Positions 1-12,489 of a stretch of DNA of 64,000 nucleotides are shown piece by piece. Each line of letters opens with the position of its first letter. The stretch's first letter is position 1. The stretch covers positions 298,155 through 362,154 of the forward strand of contig ML976733.1 of assembly GCA_010015655.1 (NCBI GenBank). Reading direction: 5' to 3'. The notes below the pieces were generated by a model, which saw only the letters and a program-made list of their open reading frames with translations, was not told the origin of the DNA and searched no databases. The position numbers were made by a program, and so were the translations under genes. Source of the stretch: Bimuria novae-zelandiae CBS 107.79. Lineage: Eukaryota; Ascomycota; Dothideomycetes; Pleosporales; Didymosphaeriaceae.

Positions 1-1108
1 TTCCTGTTGCTAGGTCCTTTAATCCGGGTAGTCCTGTTACAAAGTCTATAGCAATATCTTCCTATGGTGCTATTAGTATCTGGATTGCTTGCATCTCGCC
101 GTACTTAAGATATGTTGCGTGCTTGTTTCGTTGGCATTCTGCGCATTTGCGGATATACTAGGTTACTGCTTCTTTAATTCCTTTGAAGCTGTAATTGCGC
201 TGGATAAGTTCTATTATTTTCTTAATTCCTGGGTGTCCGTACGCAGGGTCGTCGTGGTATTATTAGATAATTTTAGTCTATTATTTTACAGGTACCTCTC
301 GTGTTATCACAAGGATTTAATTAAGTTCCGCTGTTAGTCCAAGGGATCTGTCTTTATTTTGCCGTAGAATAGCAGAATAGGTTTTAATCTTATCTTCTGC
401 AAGATTACTACGCCTGCTCAGGGCGTCTGCTCGTTCGTTTTCCTTACCTGGGGTGTACATAATCTTGAATTTGTACTGCCCTATTGTTTCTGACCATCTC
501 GCTTAACGTGGTGTTAGTTCCTTAGTTGTCGTGAATCGTAAGAGATTCTTGTAGTCTATAAAGATTATAAGATCTAAGTAACTATGTGCGTAGATTCTTT
601 AATACTTTAATGCTCTAATAATTACGTATAGTTCTTTATCGTATATGTTGTATCGTAATTCCGCGTCGTTAAGTTTGTATAAGTAGTAGGCAATTAGATG
701 CTAATACCTATCCTTTTCTTGCTTTGCACATGCTCCTAGTGCTAAGTCGCTTACGTTTGTTTCAATCCTTAGTGGTTTATTGTCTTAGAAGTGCATTAGT
801 ACTGGTGGACTAATACATGCTTATAGTAGTGCCTGGAATGCTTCTTCGCATTCTGTTGTCTATTTAAAGGGTACGTCCTTCTTAGTAAGGTTTATAAGCG
901 GTATTATGATCCTTGCGTAATCCTTAATAAATTGTTAATTAAATCTATAAAATCCTAAGAATTCCTAGATGTTCTTAGCTAATTATGGTCGTGGCTAGTC
1001 TTTAACACATTTAATTTTGTCTAGGCTTACCTTAATTCCTTTAGTGTTAATAATATATTTAAGGAATTTAAGTTCTGTTTAGAAGAACTTGCACTTCTCT
1101 AGTTTAAG

Positions 1109-1294
1109 TTATAAGTATAACTTATTAAGTTCCTTAAGTACTATCTTAACATGTTCCACGTGGTCGTTTATGTTTTCTGAGTAGATCAGAATGTCGTCTA
1201 TGTATATAATAATAAAGATGTTAAGGTAGTGTTGTAAGACGTTATTAATAAGCGCCTGGAATGTAGCTAGTGCGTTTGTAAGTCTAAATAGCAT
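1109..1294 (-). pseudogene. Reverse transcriptase fragment of gypsy copy 1
   Basis: This is a short open stretch inside the decayed pol gene. It begins MLFRLTNALATFQALIN and contains YIDDILIYS, the catalytic Asp-Asp motif of Ty3/gypsy reverse transcriptases, followed by an HVEHVKIVLKEL segment typical of the palm/thumb transition. Frame-disrupting stops lie on both sides, so it is a surviving piece rather than a gene. The two catalytic aspartates are intact here, whereas the same motif in gypsy copy 2 reads YLDN. Confidence 0.85.
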
Positions 1295-3876
1295 AATAGT
1301 GTACTTAAATAGTCTGTATCTAGATCTAAATACTATTTTCTATTCTTTACCTTTCTTAATTTATATAAGGTGGTATCTATCGCGTAGGTCTAGTGAGGTA
1401 AATATCTTTACTCGTGCTAGCCTGTCTCGTAGTTCTCTAATGTTTGGTAACGGGTATTAGTTCTTAATTATTATGTTATTAAGTTTTTAGTAGTCTACGC
1501 AGGGTCGTAATTCGCTGCTCTTCTTAGGTATAAATATAAATAGGCTTGCCGCTAGTAACTTTAATAGTCGTATATATCCTTTTACTAAATTCTTCTTAAT
1601 AAATTCCTTTTCTTCTTAGAGTTCTTTGCCTAATTTCGCGTATAGTGGTCTAAAGGGTGGCGTCTTCCCTTCTTCTAGGTTAATCTTGTGATCTTAGGGT
1701 TGGTGCTTAGGTAGGTTTGCTTTTCCTTCCTTTTCTTAAAATAGATAGCTCTATTCTATAAACTATTTAGGGATTCTGTGGGTTGTGCGTTGCTCTCTTT
1801 CCTTTGCGGGAATTGGCTTGTCTACTGCCTTGCGCTCTGTGACCTAGTGGTTCTTGCTAGCGTCTGCCAAGGGTGATTCAATCTTGAATCTTGTTTGCGA
1901 GACTATGTTATTAATAGCTCTCTTATCTACTATCGAACTTTGCTAATGCGTAGGTATTACTTGTAATATATAATTATAGCGCTTAAAGAATAGCGTTCTC
2001 CTTCTTTAGTTAATTATAGGGTTGTGCTTTCTTAACCAGGGTAGTTCTAGTATTATATCGTGACTAGCTTTCTTGAGAACGTCGAGGGTAATCGTTTCCC
2101 TGTGTCTATAGATCTTAAGTGTTATCTTGACTTTGTACTTAATTCGTGGCGTGCCTAGCATTAGGTGTCTATTCGTAATATAGATAATATAAGCATCCTC
2201 TTTCTTGCGCTTATAGAGTCCCGCTCTAATAAGTGCCTTTCGAGAGATATAGCTTTGTTAGGTTCCTAAATCTAGCATAGCCTTTATCTATATTCTATTA
2301 AGCCGTATTAGTAGCTTAATTAATGCTTAACTATTTATAGCATTTAATTCCTTAAAGGCGTCTTCTCGCTTGAGCCTAGGTCTAAAAAAGACACTTCCTT
2401 AGTGGATAGCTTAGTAGGCTAAAGATTGCCGTTCTTATCCCGTGGTTGGCGGTATCGTGCCATTATTCGGGTTGCTTCACCGTAGCTCCTTCCTTTTTGT
2501 TGGTCCATGCGCACTAGTTCTCCGTAATAGTCGCTAGGTCTAAATCTAAAGAGTGCTTTATCCTATTAATGCGTTACATAGTCTAGGTGTAGGCATGTCT
2601 GCCAAATCTTTAACATGCATTTATTATTAATTAATATAGTATAGGTAAGGTTCTAGGTTTCGCTAAGATATAGGAAGTATTTTACTTCTCTTTTATCCTA
2701 TAGGTGCGCGTTGCATTTGGCGATTAGGCAATTAAACTATTCCTATCTATATCGTTTCTGCGGTTGTGGGAAGTATCCACACTATTTGGCGTAAAAATGC
2801 GTATTGTATGCGTTGGCGGTACAGAATCTCTATTTAAGGATTCTGTAATTAGGATTTTAGTGGTCCAGGTTATACATTAGTTTATAGCTAAGATTCTTAA
2901 CGGGGTATTTCTTCTTTAGGTCCTAGTATTTATAACCGTAGTCTATAAATTCTTATATTACTAGGCTAATTAGTTAGGTGCGTATCGCATTTAGCTTAGT
3001 TACTATAAATCTAAAATTAGTTTCACGCGGTTAATATTAATCTAAGAATTAAAATATATTATATTCTTCCTTGTCTATAAGTCTTCTTGCATTTAGATAT
3101 AGTATAGGGGCGCGTTTCTTTAGCTCCTCTTGCTCTACCTCTGATCCTTCTTTTGCATCCTCGTATAGCTAAGAGTTGGGCGAGTCCATTCGCTCTAAGT
3201 CTCTATCTTAGTTATTAAGTTATTTAATAGCACTAATAACTTGCTATTCTTTGTTAGTCGCGTCCGCGTCCTCGACGATTAGTACGTTTAACTATCTAAT
3301 GACCTTGTTCTTAGATCTGCAGTTCCTAGCTATGTGGCCTAGTTTACTACACGTAAAACAAGTGCGTGTCTCGGTCCCCTATTATCGTCGGGTTCTATCT
3401 GAGATACGTCTTTGGTTAGGCTTCTTGCAATAGCCTAGAGACTTTCCTGTTCCTTTTCTAATTGCATTAATTTGGTTATGGTACTGGATTCCTTCTATCG
3501 GCTGAGGTCCGTAGTTGTCTTATCTCGGCCTAGGAGTTTGTTGATTGCGATAATTATCGTGGCTTAAGGGTGGTCTATAGCCTTATTGTCCTTACTAGTT
3601 TTATCGTATATCGCGTTTTAGTTCGTACTATTCCTTATTAATCTTGATAGCTTCCTTTAATAATACTTCTAGTGTATCTATTTTTGCTCTGCTACGCAGT
3701 AGTTCTTCGCGTAGGTTAGGCTTAAGTCCTTAACGGTACATGGTTATAAGAGTTGCTTTGTTCTAATGGATTTAATTAGCGTGTCTGCGGAATTTAGAGT
3801 CGTATTTAGTAGTTAAGTGGACTTGCTTAAGTTACTAGATAGCTCTTTTAGCAATAGCCTCCTGATTAGCTACTCT

Positions 3877-4052
3877 TGTCAGATAAAAAGCATATCAAGT
3901 TCGGAGGATCAGGGGTAGCCCGAAAAAGGCCGGGGATTAACCGAGAACACACAGAACCTGCCGAGGGAACCCCGTAGACAGGCAGAACAACCTAATACAT
4001 TAATTTAACCCCCCGAATTATTAGGACATCTATTAAGACGTGACATCTAATA
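3877..4052 (+). repeat. 5' LTR of the copia element
   Basis: It begins TGTCAGATAAAAAGC and ends GACATCTAATA. The 3' LTR has the same length and differs by a few transitions (e.g. GGCCGGGG versus GGCTAGGG). The terminal TA instead of the usual CA fits a C-to-T change at CpA. Confidence 0.9.
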
Positions 4053-4350
4053 ATTAAGAGTCTTACTGCCTTAACAAGAGCGAAAATGGCAACCTAAAAC
4101 CTAAATTAAACTAACAGAATAATTATTCTTTGCGATAACACTAAATACTATAGCTAGCTTAACTAACTATAAGCCCGCTGCGTCGCATACAATATATAGG
4201 CGCAAGTTGACCCTAATTTAGCGATTACCCCACTTACGGAGCCATTTAAGCCTGATGTCACAGTGGATGAGGGCCTAGTTTCAGCCCTGTTTCAGGACCC
4301 CTGCCTACCCCTGTGTCTAGTACTATATAGGCCCCTCCGGGACCCCCAAT

Positions 4351-4995
4351 NNNNNNNNNNNNNNNNNNNNNNNNNNNNNNNNNNNNNNNNNNNNNNNNNN
4401 NNNNNNNNNNNNNNNNNNNNNNNNNNNNNNNNNNNNNNNNNNNNNNNNNNNNNNNNNNNNNNNNNNNNNNNNNNNNNNNNNNNNNNNNNNNNNNNNNNNN
4501 NNNNNNNNNNNNNNNNNNNNNNNNNNNNNNNNNNNNNNNNNNNNNNNNNNNNNNNNNNNNNNNNNNNNNNNNNNNNNNNNNNNNNNNNNNNNNNNNNNNN
4601 NNNNNNNNNNNNNNNNNNNNNNNNNNNNNNNNNNNNNNNNNNNNNNNNNNNNNNNNNNNNNNNNNNNNNNNNNNNNNNNNNNNNNNNNNNNNNNNNNNNN
4701 NNNNNNNNNNNNNNNNNNNNNNNNNNNNNNNNNNNNNNNNNNNNNNNNNNNNNNNNNNNNNNNNNNNNNNNNNNNNNNNNNNNNNNNNNNNNNNNNNNNN
4801 NNNNNNNNNNNNNNNNNNNNNNNNNNNNNNNNNNNNNNNNNNNNNNNNNNNNNNNNNNNNNNNNNNNNNNNNNNNNNNNNNNNNNNNNNNNNNNNNNNNN
4901 NNNNNNNNNNNNNNNNNNNNNNNNNNNNNNNNNNNNNNNNNNNNNNNNNNNNNNNNNNNNNNNNNNNNNNNNNNNNNNNNNNNNNNNNNNNNNNN
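4351..4995. other. Assembly gap (645 N) between two copies of a 61-bp repeat
   Basis: All bases are N. The 61 bases before the gap (4290-4350) and the 61 bases after it (4996-5056) are identical, starting TTTCAGGACCCCTGCC and ending GGGACCCCCAAT. The gap therefore lies inside a tandem repeat, or the two contig ends overlap and the gap is artificial. Confidence 0.98.
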
Positions 4996-5056
4996 TTTCA
5001 GGACCCCTGCCTACCCCTGTGTCTAGTACTATATAGGCCCCTCCGGGACCCCCAAT

Positions 5057-8000
5057 AAACCTCAGTAGACTCCTCCATTCCTCCCTTACACCTGAGCTAC
5101 CCGAGACGGCAGACTATACGCTAGCCGCAACCCTTCTAGACAGCGTCTTACTATTAAGACTATCTAAACTTTTGTCCGCTAGACTAAAGAGCTACAAAGA
5201 GGATTTAGACCTCTATAAACTCCGGATAGAGAAATACAAGATGCAGTACATAAAGTATAAGACTAAAGTCGCAAGTTTACAGTAGATCGTAGTGTTTATC
5301 TAGTTATTAGTAGCACCGCATCTATAACGCACTTACTATCTCCTAGATACTACTATTAAAAAATAGATTATAAAGCTAAAAGCAAAAGTAGGAGTTACTT
5401 TTAAGTTCGAATAAGAGCAAGCGCGATAGCGATACTATAGCTTGTTAAAGCCTCTACGCATAGTAAATAACTAGGACACATAACTTACTAAATACGATTA
5501 TGCCGCAATAGAGGCCAAGACACTAAACGTGTTTAATACTACACAATTTAATCCTGTGGCTGTAGACTTTATATTAGTAGTAAATAAGATAGCTCTAGTA
5601 TAGGCTGCAACCTTCTAATCAAATAGAAAGGACCTACCTGGCATGGACCAAAAGGACATAATAGGACGTTTCCGAGAATATATAATGCTAAATTATCCGA
5701 TAACGCGAAATAGAAGCCAAAAGGCAGCGTTTGCAACAGAAGACTTATCTTATCTTACTAAAAGTAGCTAAGCTACCTAGAGCATGCAAGGGGATCCCTA
5801 ATATATAGAAATAGAAAACTCTTAGGGTATAAAACGGGGTAGACCCTAATATTAACGTATAGCTATGAAGGATGATAATCGTGCACCTTTAAGCTCTTTA
5901 AACCCTTAATAAGATAGTAATAACTCCACTAAAGCGGACGCTAATCGTGGTAAACCTGCTAGAGTAGGTACTAATAAAACCGCCAAGTGCCTAGCCTACG
6001 ATATAAGACACCCTATTAGGGAATGCTCCTATCTCTACCCGGATAAAGCACTAGAATGGTAGGAGCCAAACCTAAGAATAGCTAAATACGTTACTCTAAA
6101 ATAAGAGCACGATGCCAATTTTTAAAGTCTACTAAGAGCTTAAAGTAGACCTAGAACCAAGACTCTATCCTTTAAGAATTCCCATACCCTAACTTTAGAG
6201 ATTACTAATTAGTAACTAAATAGAAGATAAATTTTAAAGGTGCAAGCCACCTATTCTGCGACCTTTACTATAGACTAATTTAACTATCCTCTTTAGCGTT
6301 CTTTTATCCTTAACTTGGGCTCGACGTGCCACATCACGAACGACCCTAACTAGATTTAGAACTATTAGCCACCTACATAAGGCGACTTTATATAGGCAGG
6401 CGACACTTAAATCTAGGTAAAAAGATACGGAACTGTTATCTTAAACCTAAAACACAAATAGGGAGCTAAAAGACTGGTACTACATAACGTAGCAATATAC
6501 CTAGACATGCTATGTAACCTAGTCTCCTTCCAAGTGCTAAGGCAGAAGGGATTCTGGTGGGATACCTAATTAGAGCCTACTACCCTAAAGCGACCAAATG
6601 GAACAACTATTAAAGAGCTTACCAAAATTTATAAATAATAGGTATTAGAACACTAACCCGTGCACTATGCAGCGCACTATACGCATTCCTATAATTCTTA
6701 AACGTAATAATAACCTTAAAGAGTATTAGCCCTCCTATGGCACAAAAGGCTTAGTTATCCAGGACCCGCCATAATTAAGCACCTAGTGTAGCGAGCTAAG
6801 GGGGTGCGCGTTAAGGGAATTATAATAGTAGAGTGTAACTTATATAGAAGAGTAAAGATGCGAAGGCAGATAAGCCACGCACCTAGGATTAATAAGTAAG
6901 GACCCGCAAAAAGGCTTTCTATTAATTTTCACACCTACGAATCACTATCGTTTAATAAAGAGAAGAGCCAGATACTTATTATAGATAGATATTCTAGTCT
7001 CTAATGGGACTTCTACTTCACGGATAACCGAATGGCAAGGTTAATTATTAAGACATTAATAATCTTCTTTGGATTTCTTAAGAACCAATATGACATCACT
7101 CTAAAAGTTATTGAAACGGATAATGAGATTACCATAGTTAAACCCGAAGTCGAGCGGTGGCTAAAAAGCCTAGGCATAATTATCGAGCCTTTAGCACTAG
7201 ATACGTAAGCTTAAAATAGCGGCGCTAAACGCTTAGGGGGCGTGAATAAAGAAAAATCTTACATAATGCGTCTAGACGCAAACCTTCTATAGGAACTCTA
7301 GCCTAAAATTACAAGAGCTAGAGTGTATCTATATAATTAAACGCCAAACTACACGAACAACTAGAAAACACTATATAAGATATTCTTTACATAAGTATTA
7401 CTAGCTAATAGGATCGTTACGTCTATTAAGAAACTAAACTTAGCCTACCTAAAGGCGTACGGATGCAAAGCATTCGCTATAACAGACAATACCTACTATA
7501 GAAAATTAAGACTATAACGACTCGACCCCAAAGCATAGATCGGATACCTTATTAGATACTAGTTATTAAATATTTACTAAATATAAATACTAACGCTAGC
7601 TAAGGTTATTAGCACGCGAGACGTCGTATTTAATAAAAATATAATCTTTAACAGGAAGATAGAGAATCTAATAGACAACGTTATGCACAATACGCTAGCT
7701 AAGATAGCTACACATATTAAGATAATTAAGCTACCACCACTGGTGCACTAACTAGAAACTAAATTATTTTACGAAGACGATGTCGCAGAAAACAAATTAC
7801 CTATAGAGGACGAAGTAGACCCACCGGGCTACTATCGAGGAAGGAAGATTAGAGATTACTACCTAATACTACCTTTAACTCTACTACCTGCAGCTTTGCT
7901 AGCACAGCTAATAATAGGGGAAAATATAAACCTACCCGAGATTACTTTATCTAAGACAGTCCCCTGGGCAGCAGCTTTCATGGCAGGAACAGAAGTAGGA

Positions 8001-9650
8001 AGGGTCGGAAAACATAATAGGAATATAATCGACAAAGCCTAGATAAAAAGACTACTAGCGAAGGGCGTTAAGATTCACTAATTATAGTTACCTTCGCCAC
8101 CCACTTGTAAAACGGACCTTAACTAATATCTAATAGGAGAATTATTCCGGGAAGCGCAGCAATCGCATCTAGATAGTTATAGAATTACCTAATCCTGGAT
8201 AGAAGTACCGTACAAGACAGTAAAGGCAACAGGCTAACAAATCCTAGACTATATATAGGTGTATGTGTACAAGTTTAATAAATATTACTAGTTTATTAAG
8301 TGCAAAGCGCGACTGGTAGTCAGAGAAGACTAATAACGCAATATAACCTCCTAGGACACCTACGTAGTAATATTAGCTAGAAGATCCTTTCGCTTACTTA
8401 TAGTAATTACTACTAAATATAACCTCGAACTTATATAATATGACGTTACTAACGCGTTTATACATGTATTACTAGATCGAGAAGTCTACATGCGCATGCC
8501 GCCTAGATATTAAAAACCTAGTACTATCCTTAAAGTCTAGAAGGCACTCTACGGACTACGAATCTTACTACTTCTTTAGCAGAAAGAGTTTACAGCTACG
8601 CTTATTAAGTTTGGTTTCTAGACTGTGCCCTATAAGCCATGCTATATAATTAAGGATAGTATTATTATCTTCTTTTATGTAGACGACATTATTATTGCGC
8701 ACCACTAAGACAAAGCCAGCTAAGCTTAGTAAGTCGTAGAATAACTTAGGAAGAAATACTTAATAACAGGCAGAAAAGACCTACTATAGTTTCTAGGAAT
8801 TAAAGTAATTAGAGATTAGTAGAACTAACTTATTTAACTCTCCTAGGCCGCATACTGTGACAAAATCAGCCAGCTGGTTAATGACTAAACAATCCGACAT
8901 GACACCCTAATAGGCATAGGGAAGCTCAAGCCAAGAGAAGGGCTGGCTTCGCTTATAAAGATTAATAAATACTAACGTAAGATTGGATTACTCCTATATA
9001 TAGCTATTAGTACCTAACCGGATATTGCATTCGCAACCTTAAGGCTAGCGAGATTCTTATTAAATCCTAGTCTAGAATATTATTATGCGGCTGACTGAGC
9101 CCTGCTATACTTTAACAAAACAAAGTGAAAGACACTTTAACTTAGAGGAGGCGAATCCTTGCAGGTAGTAAGTAATGCCTTATTTACGGATAATACTCTA
9201 GACCGTAAAAGCTCGCAAGGCTACGCTATTAAGCTATTTAATAGCCTTATTACATAGCGTGCAAGTAAATAAGACACTATTACTACGTTAACTATAGAAG
9301 CCAAGCTCCTTGCTCTGGCGTAAGTCGCAAAGGAAGCTATCTTTATATTAAGATTAATAGAGGAACTAAAAGTTAAGCTACCTAGCCCTACTATTATAAT
9401 CCAATGTGACAACTAGCAAACTATTTGGCTAGTAACGCAGGAGATCTCGAAGCTGCATACGAAGCTTCAACACGTTGATATACATAACTACTAGCTCTAA
9501 CAGGAAGTAACCAGGGGAAGGATAAAGGTAAAATACACTAAATCCGCAGAGATAATTACAGACGGCTTAACTAAAGCACTCTTAGTAAATTAGTGGCAGA
9601 ACTTCCTAAAGCAACTAGGACTAGTGGAGGTAAGGGATTAAAAGGTAGCT
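5057..9650 (+). pseudogene. Decayed copia gag-pol polyprotein
   Basis: No long reading frame remains, but fragments are readable in order on the plus strand. A damaged zinc knuckle (CLAYDIRHPIREC) lies near 5970-6020. The integrase region at about 6720-7250 contains LLLWHKRLSYPGP, ILIIDRYSSL and VIETDNE. The reverse transcriptase has FYVDDIIIAHH near 8673-8705. An RNase H-like segment follows at about 9030-9600. Many stops are TAG/TAA at positions where related proteins have glutamine, the RIP signature. In life this would be the polyprotein cut into capsid, integrase, RT and RNase H; here it is non-functional. Confidence 0.85.
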
Positions 9651-9749
9651 AATAAAGCACCTTTAGAGGAGATTTAAGACTAGCTTAATAACCTCACCCT
9701 CGTCTAATAACCTTAGCTATGGCTCGAACGGCTCTAAGCTGAGGGGGTG

Positions 9750-9925
9750 TGTCAGATAAAAAGCATATCAAGTTCGGAGGATCAGGGGTAGCCCGAAAAA
9801 GGCTAGGGATTAACCAAGAACACACAGAACCTGCCGAGGGAACCCCGTAGACAGGCAGAACAACCCAATATATTAATTCAACCCCCCGAATCATTAGGAC
9901 ATCCATTAAGACGTGACATCTAATA
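9750..9925 (+). repeat. 3' LTR of the copia element
   Basis: 176 bp, starting TGTCAGATAAAAAGC and ending CTAATA, directly followed by the ACTCT target duplication and the resumed gypsy gag sequence. Confidence 0.9.
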
Positions 9926-10318
9926 ACTCTAAAGTACTGTTTAACTTTCTTGCAGAACTCGTTATAGTCTTCTATAATTTTATTAATAGTATCTCCTTCT
10001 AAGTTCTCCTTAGCTAGGTATTAGTTAAGATACAATTGAATCTATGCAAGGACTGGTCCTTTTATATAGGATGCCGCAAAAATAGTCTTATTAGCTTTAT
10101 TCTATTCCTTCTTCGTTCCATGGAAGTAGAGGTTAAGCTGTAGGATCTATAGTTCTGTATATTTACAGTCTTTATAAAAGAGATTAGGTTTGGCGTAAAG
10201 GCTTCCCTTAATATAGGTGATAGTAGCATCGTCGTTGTTATTATCTAGAGTGTTCCCTAAAATAATATCTAGTGTATCGGAAAGGGTCTCGTATTTGCTT
10301 ATATTAGGGTGTTTAAGA

Positions 10319-10794
10319 TGTTAAGTCCCTACGGGTAGCTAGTCTAAAATAGGGTTAAGGTTAGTTCTCTAGTAGGAGCAATGTTAAAACGGGAAAGGGT
10401 GTATTAATAGCTCGCGCTTATTAATAGGGTATTAGTATTAAAGTAAGGTGCGTTATAATTAAATTAACAAGAGCCTGAGTAAATCTAAACGATAGATTAA
10501 TAAACAGGTTAAACACGAGGTAGAAGAGTCTATCCTTATGTTCCTATATACTTAGCATGCTTGACTTACTTGCTTCGAGCATGTCGAGCGCAGCCTTGGC
10601 TTTCTATATATGCTTGACTTGCTCGCTTTAAGCATGTCGAGCGTAGTCTTGGCTTTCTACATATGCTTAACTTGCTTGATTCGAGCGCTTCGAACAGTCA
10701 CGTGACCTGCCCATTGCTGTGCCACCATTGGCTCCCATAAGACCTTGGCCGTCTTAGAATGTTAGCCTGGTGATGCTAAATACAGATCCTAACA
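10319..10794 (-). repeat. LTR of gypsy copy 1, with internal 53-bp tandem repeats
   Basis: It begins TGTTAAGTCCC and ends CAGATCCTAACA, matching the ends of the gypsy copy 2 LTRs (TGTTAGGTTCC to CAGATCCTAACA). The left half is clearly related to the copy 2 LTR (e.g. CTAAACGATAGATTAATAAAC). The right half differs and holds a 53-bp unit starting ATGCTTGACTT at 10557 and 10610, with a partial third copy at 10663. It is the LTR nearest gag, so in element orientation it is the 5' LTR. Confidence 0.8.
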
Positions 10795-11355
10795 GCTTGT
10801 TCCTTCTCGTACTCGTGTCTATTGTTCTTGTATTGTTCAACGAGGATCTTATAGTATATAAGATCTTTCTTAAACGCCTTTTATCCTACTACTAATAGTT
10901 TAGTCTATCTTATTAGGATTTTGACGTTCGCGGCTGTTGCGTATCTAGCGATTATTAGGGCTCTAATAGCTACCGGTTTCGTTATTAACAGGACAGTTGC
11001 CGTTAAATTAACTTTATCCTAGATATTATAAATAACGTATCTAGCTTGTAGCTGCATTATCTATCCCGTGTAGTTAGTGTGATCTCTTAGCGTTACTATA
11101 GAATCGCGGTAAGGTTGCTACGCCATTTTATATTAGTTAAGGTAGTAAGACTCTTAATTATTAGATAAGATGCTTGCGTGCGATAAGGTATAATAATTAG
11201 TAATAATTATGTCTTGTTTTCTGTTAACTCTGTTAGGTTGGTTTTAACCCCTGGGCTAGTACGATAAGCGCTGTGGTCCCTGCTCGATTGTGTAGATCCG
11301 ACCTTAACGCACTCGTTCTATCTAACACTATTATACTAAGATAAAGGCGCGTTAA
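10795..11355. other. AT-rich stretch without a recognisable feature
   Basis: This lies between the gypsy copy 1 LTR and the first pogo-like fragment. I see no long frame on either strand, no terminal repeats and no match to the other elements of the window. It is probably further RIP-degraded repeat, but nothing identifies the family. Confidence 0.5.
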
Positions 11356-12335
11356 AGTTATAGGCTTTTAATAGTAGATAGCTATAAGAGTTACTAAACG
11401 CAGAATTTTATTAATTACTATAATTAGAATTAGATAATACTTATAGTATTACCCCCTTATAGTACCTAAATACTATAGCTATTAGATATTATTTACTTTA
11501 AGCTACTCTTCTTCGCATACGCTTTTAAGCTTAATAACTACTTTTAAAAGTCTTAAGGCCTATTACTATTAACAAAAGATAACTTTATTAGCTTATTTTA
11601 GCCTGCTTAGGTAAATATATTTATAAAAAAAACTTATATAAAACGCCTTTACTGCTATAGGGATAAGCCTAATAAACCCTGACGTTATACTTGATAGATT
11701 CCGCCACACAACACCTACCGACTCAGGCTTAGTTACCTCTGGTTCTATAGCTTATTCTGCAAAGGATTGGCTCAGAGCTTGCACTACACTGCGCGCGAAG
11801 GTAAAGGATCCTCACAGTGCAGGTGCGCGGAAGCTTAGCCAAACTATCCACCACCTATTAACCCAGGTAGAGCTCCTTTACAATAAACTAGATAGCTTAT
11901 AGTAATAGCTATACTTAAAATAAAAGTGTTAAAAGCAACCTAGCAGGTAATTAGACTTATAATAGTACTAGAAGTATTATAGTAAAATAATAGTATAGTC
12001 TCTTTAAGCTATGCGAGAGGCGCGGGTCCGTATAGTAGTTATTAAGTAAGAGAAAGAGGAGGAAGAGCTAAAAAAGGTAAAAATAAAAAAGTTAGTAGCT
12101 ACTAATAAGCTATATAAGAATAAGATTAAAGAAGAAAAGTATTAATAATAAGTAAAGGAAAAAGAAGCGCGTGCGCAGGCTAAGGTAAAGAAGTATTAAG
12201 CTATTAATACTTAAAAAGCTACTAAAGCTACTACTAAATAAGCTTATAACTTTATAAAAGCCTTATAATAGTCTTAAAAAGTAAGTTTATAACCTTAAAA
12301 GCTTTTATATTTAAACTAAAGCCTGCGCGTTGTGC
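11356..12335 (+). pseudogene. 5'-truncated Fot1/pogo-like DDE transposase fragment
   Basis: On the plus strand, with many stops, the reading is LLIVDSYKSY, then QNFINYYN, IVLPPYST, GLLLLTKDNFISLF, then an open run around 11690-11880 with KPHS-type text such as DPHSAGARKLSQTIHHLL. This is the DDE domain and C-terminal tail of Fot1/pogo transposases (usual forms LDGHGSH, PPHST, LQPLD). A lysine/glutamate-rich tail follows to about 12240. The N-terminus is absent. Its sequence differs from the neighbouring minus-strand pogo element, so it is a second subfamily lying tail to tail with it. Confidence 0.75.
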
Positions 12336-12489
12336 TATCGTGTCCGTGCGCGTAATGCCCGGATTCGCGTAATGCCCACGTAACACTATAATAGCTCTAT
12401 TAGTAATAAGGCTATAAAACTACCTATAATTAATGTTATTACAAGATTTTCTAAGGAAGTACTATATTAATACTTGTGATTAATTTGCG

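Larger units (their letters stand above)
3872..9930 (+). mobile_element. Ty1/copia-type LTR retrotransposon inserted in gypsy copy 1
   Basis: Two LTRs of exactly 176 bp (3877-4052 and 9750-9925) bound the element. A 5-bp direct repeat ACTCT (3872-3876 and 9926-9930) is the target-site duplication. A purine-rich tract (GAGGGGG, 9741-9747) precedes the right LTR, as expected for a polypurine tract. Domain order on the plus strand is gag, integrase, reverse transcriptase, RNase H, which is the copia order. The gypsy gag region resumes directly after the right LTR. The interior holds a 645-base assembly gap, so its true length is uncertain. Confidence 0.9.
1..10794 (-). mobile_element. Ty3/gypsy-type LTR retrotransposon relic (gypsy copy 1), left end outside window, split by a copia element
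   Basis: The sequence reads on the minus strand as gag then pol. A CCHC zinc knuckle (CFTCSKLGHIARNC) lies near 3313-3363, and the reverse transcriptase core YIDDILIYS lies near 1165-1200. The terminal LTR is at 10319-10794. The internal part runs 1-3876 and resumes at 9931 after the copia insertion. The order matches gypsy copy 2 (13075-19911) piece by piece. Stop codons are dense, and TAA/TAG often replace expected Q codons, as expected from RIP. The window opens in the integrase region, so the other LTR is not visible. Assignment to Ty3/gypsy rests on the RT motif and the shared organisation. Confidence 0.85.

Noticed and set aside
4263..5036. Frame of 257 codons spanning the N gap
   Set aside because: Most codons are N; the flanks are copies of a 61-bp repeat, not coding text.
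10795..11355. Possible solo LTR
   Set aside because: A TGTTAGG string occurs at 11231, but no matching end, duplication or second copy was found.
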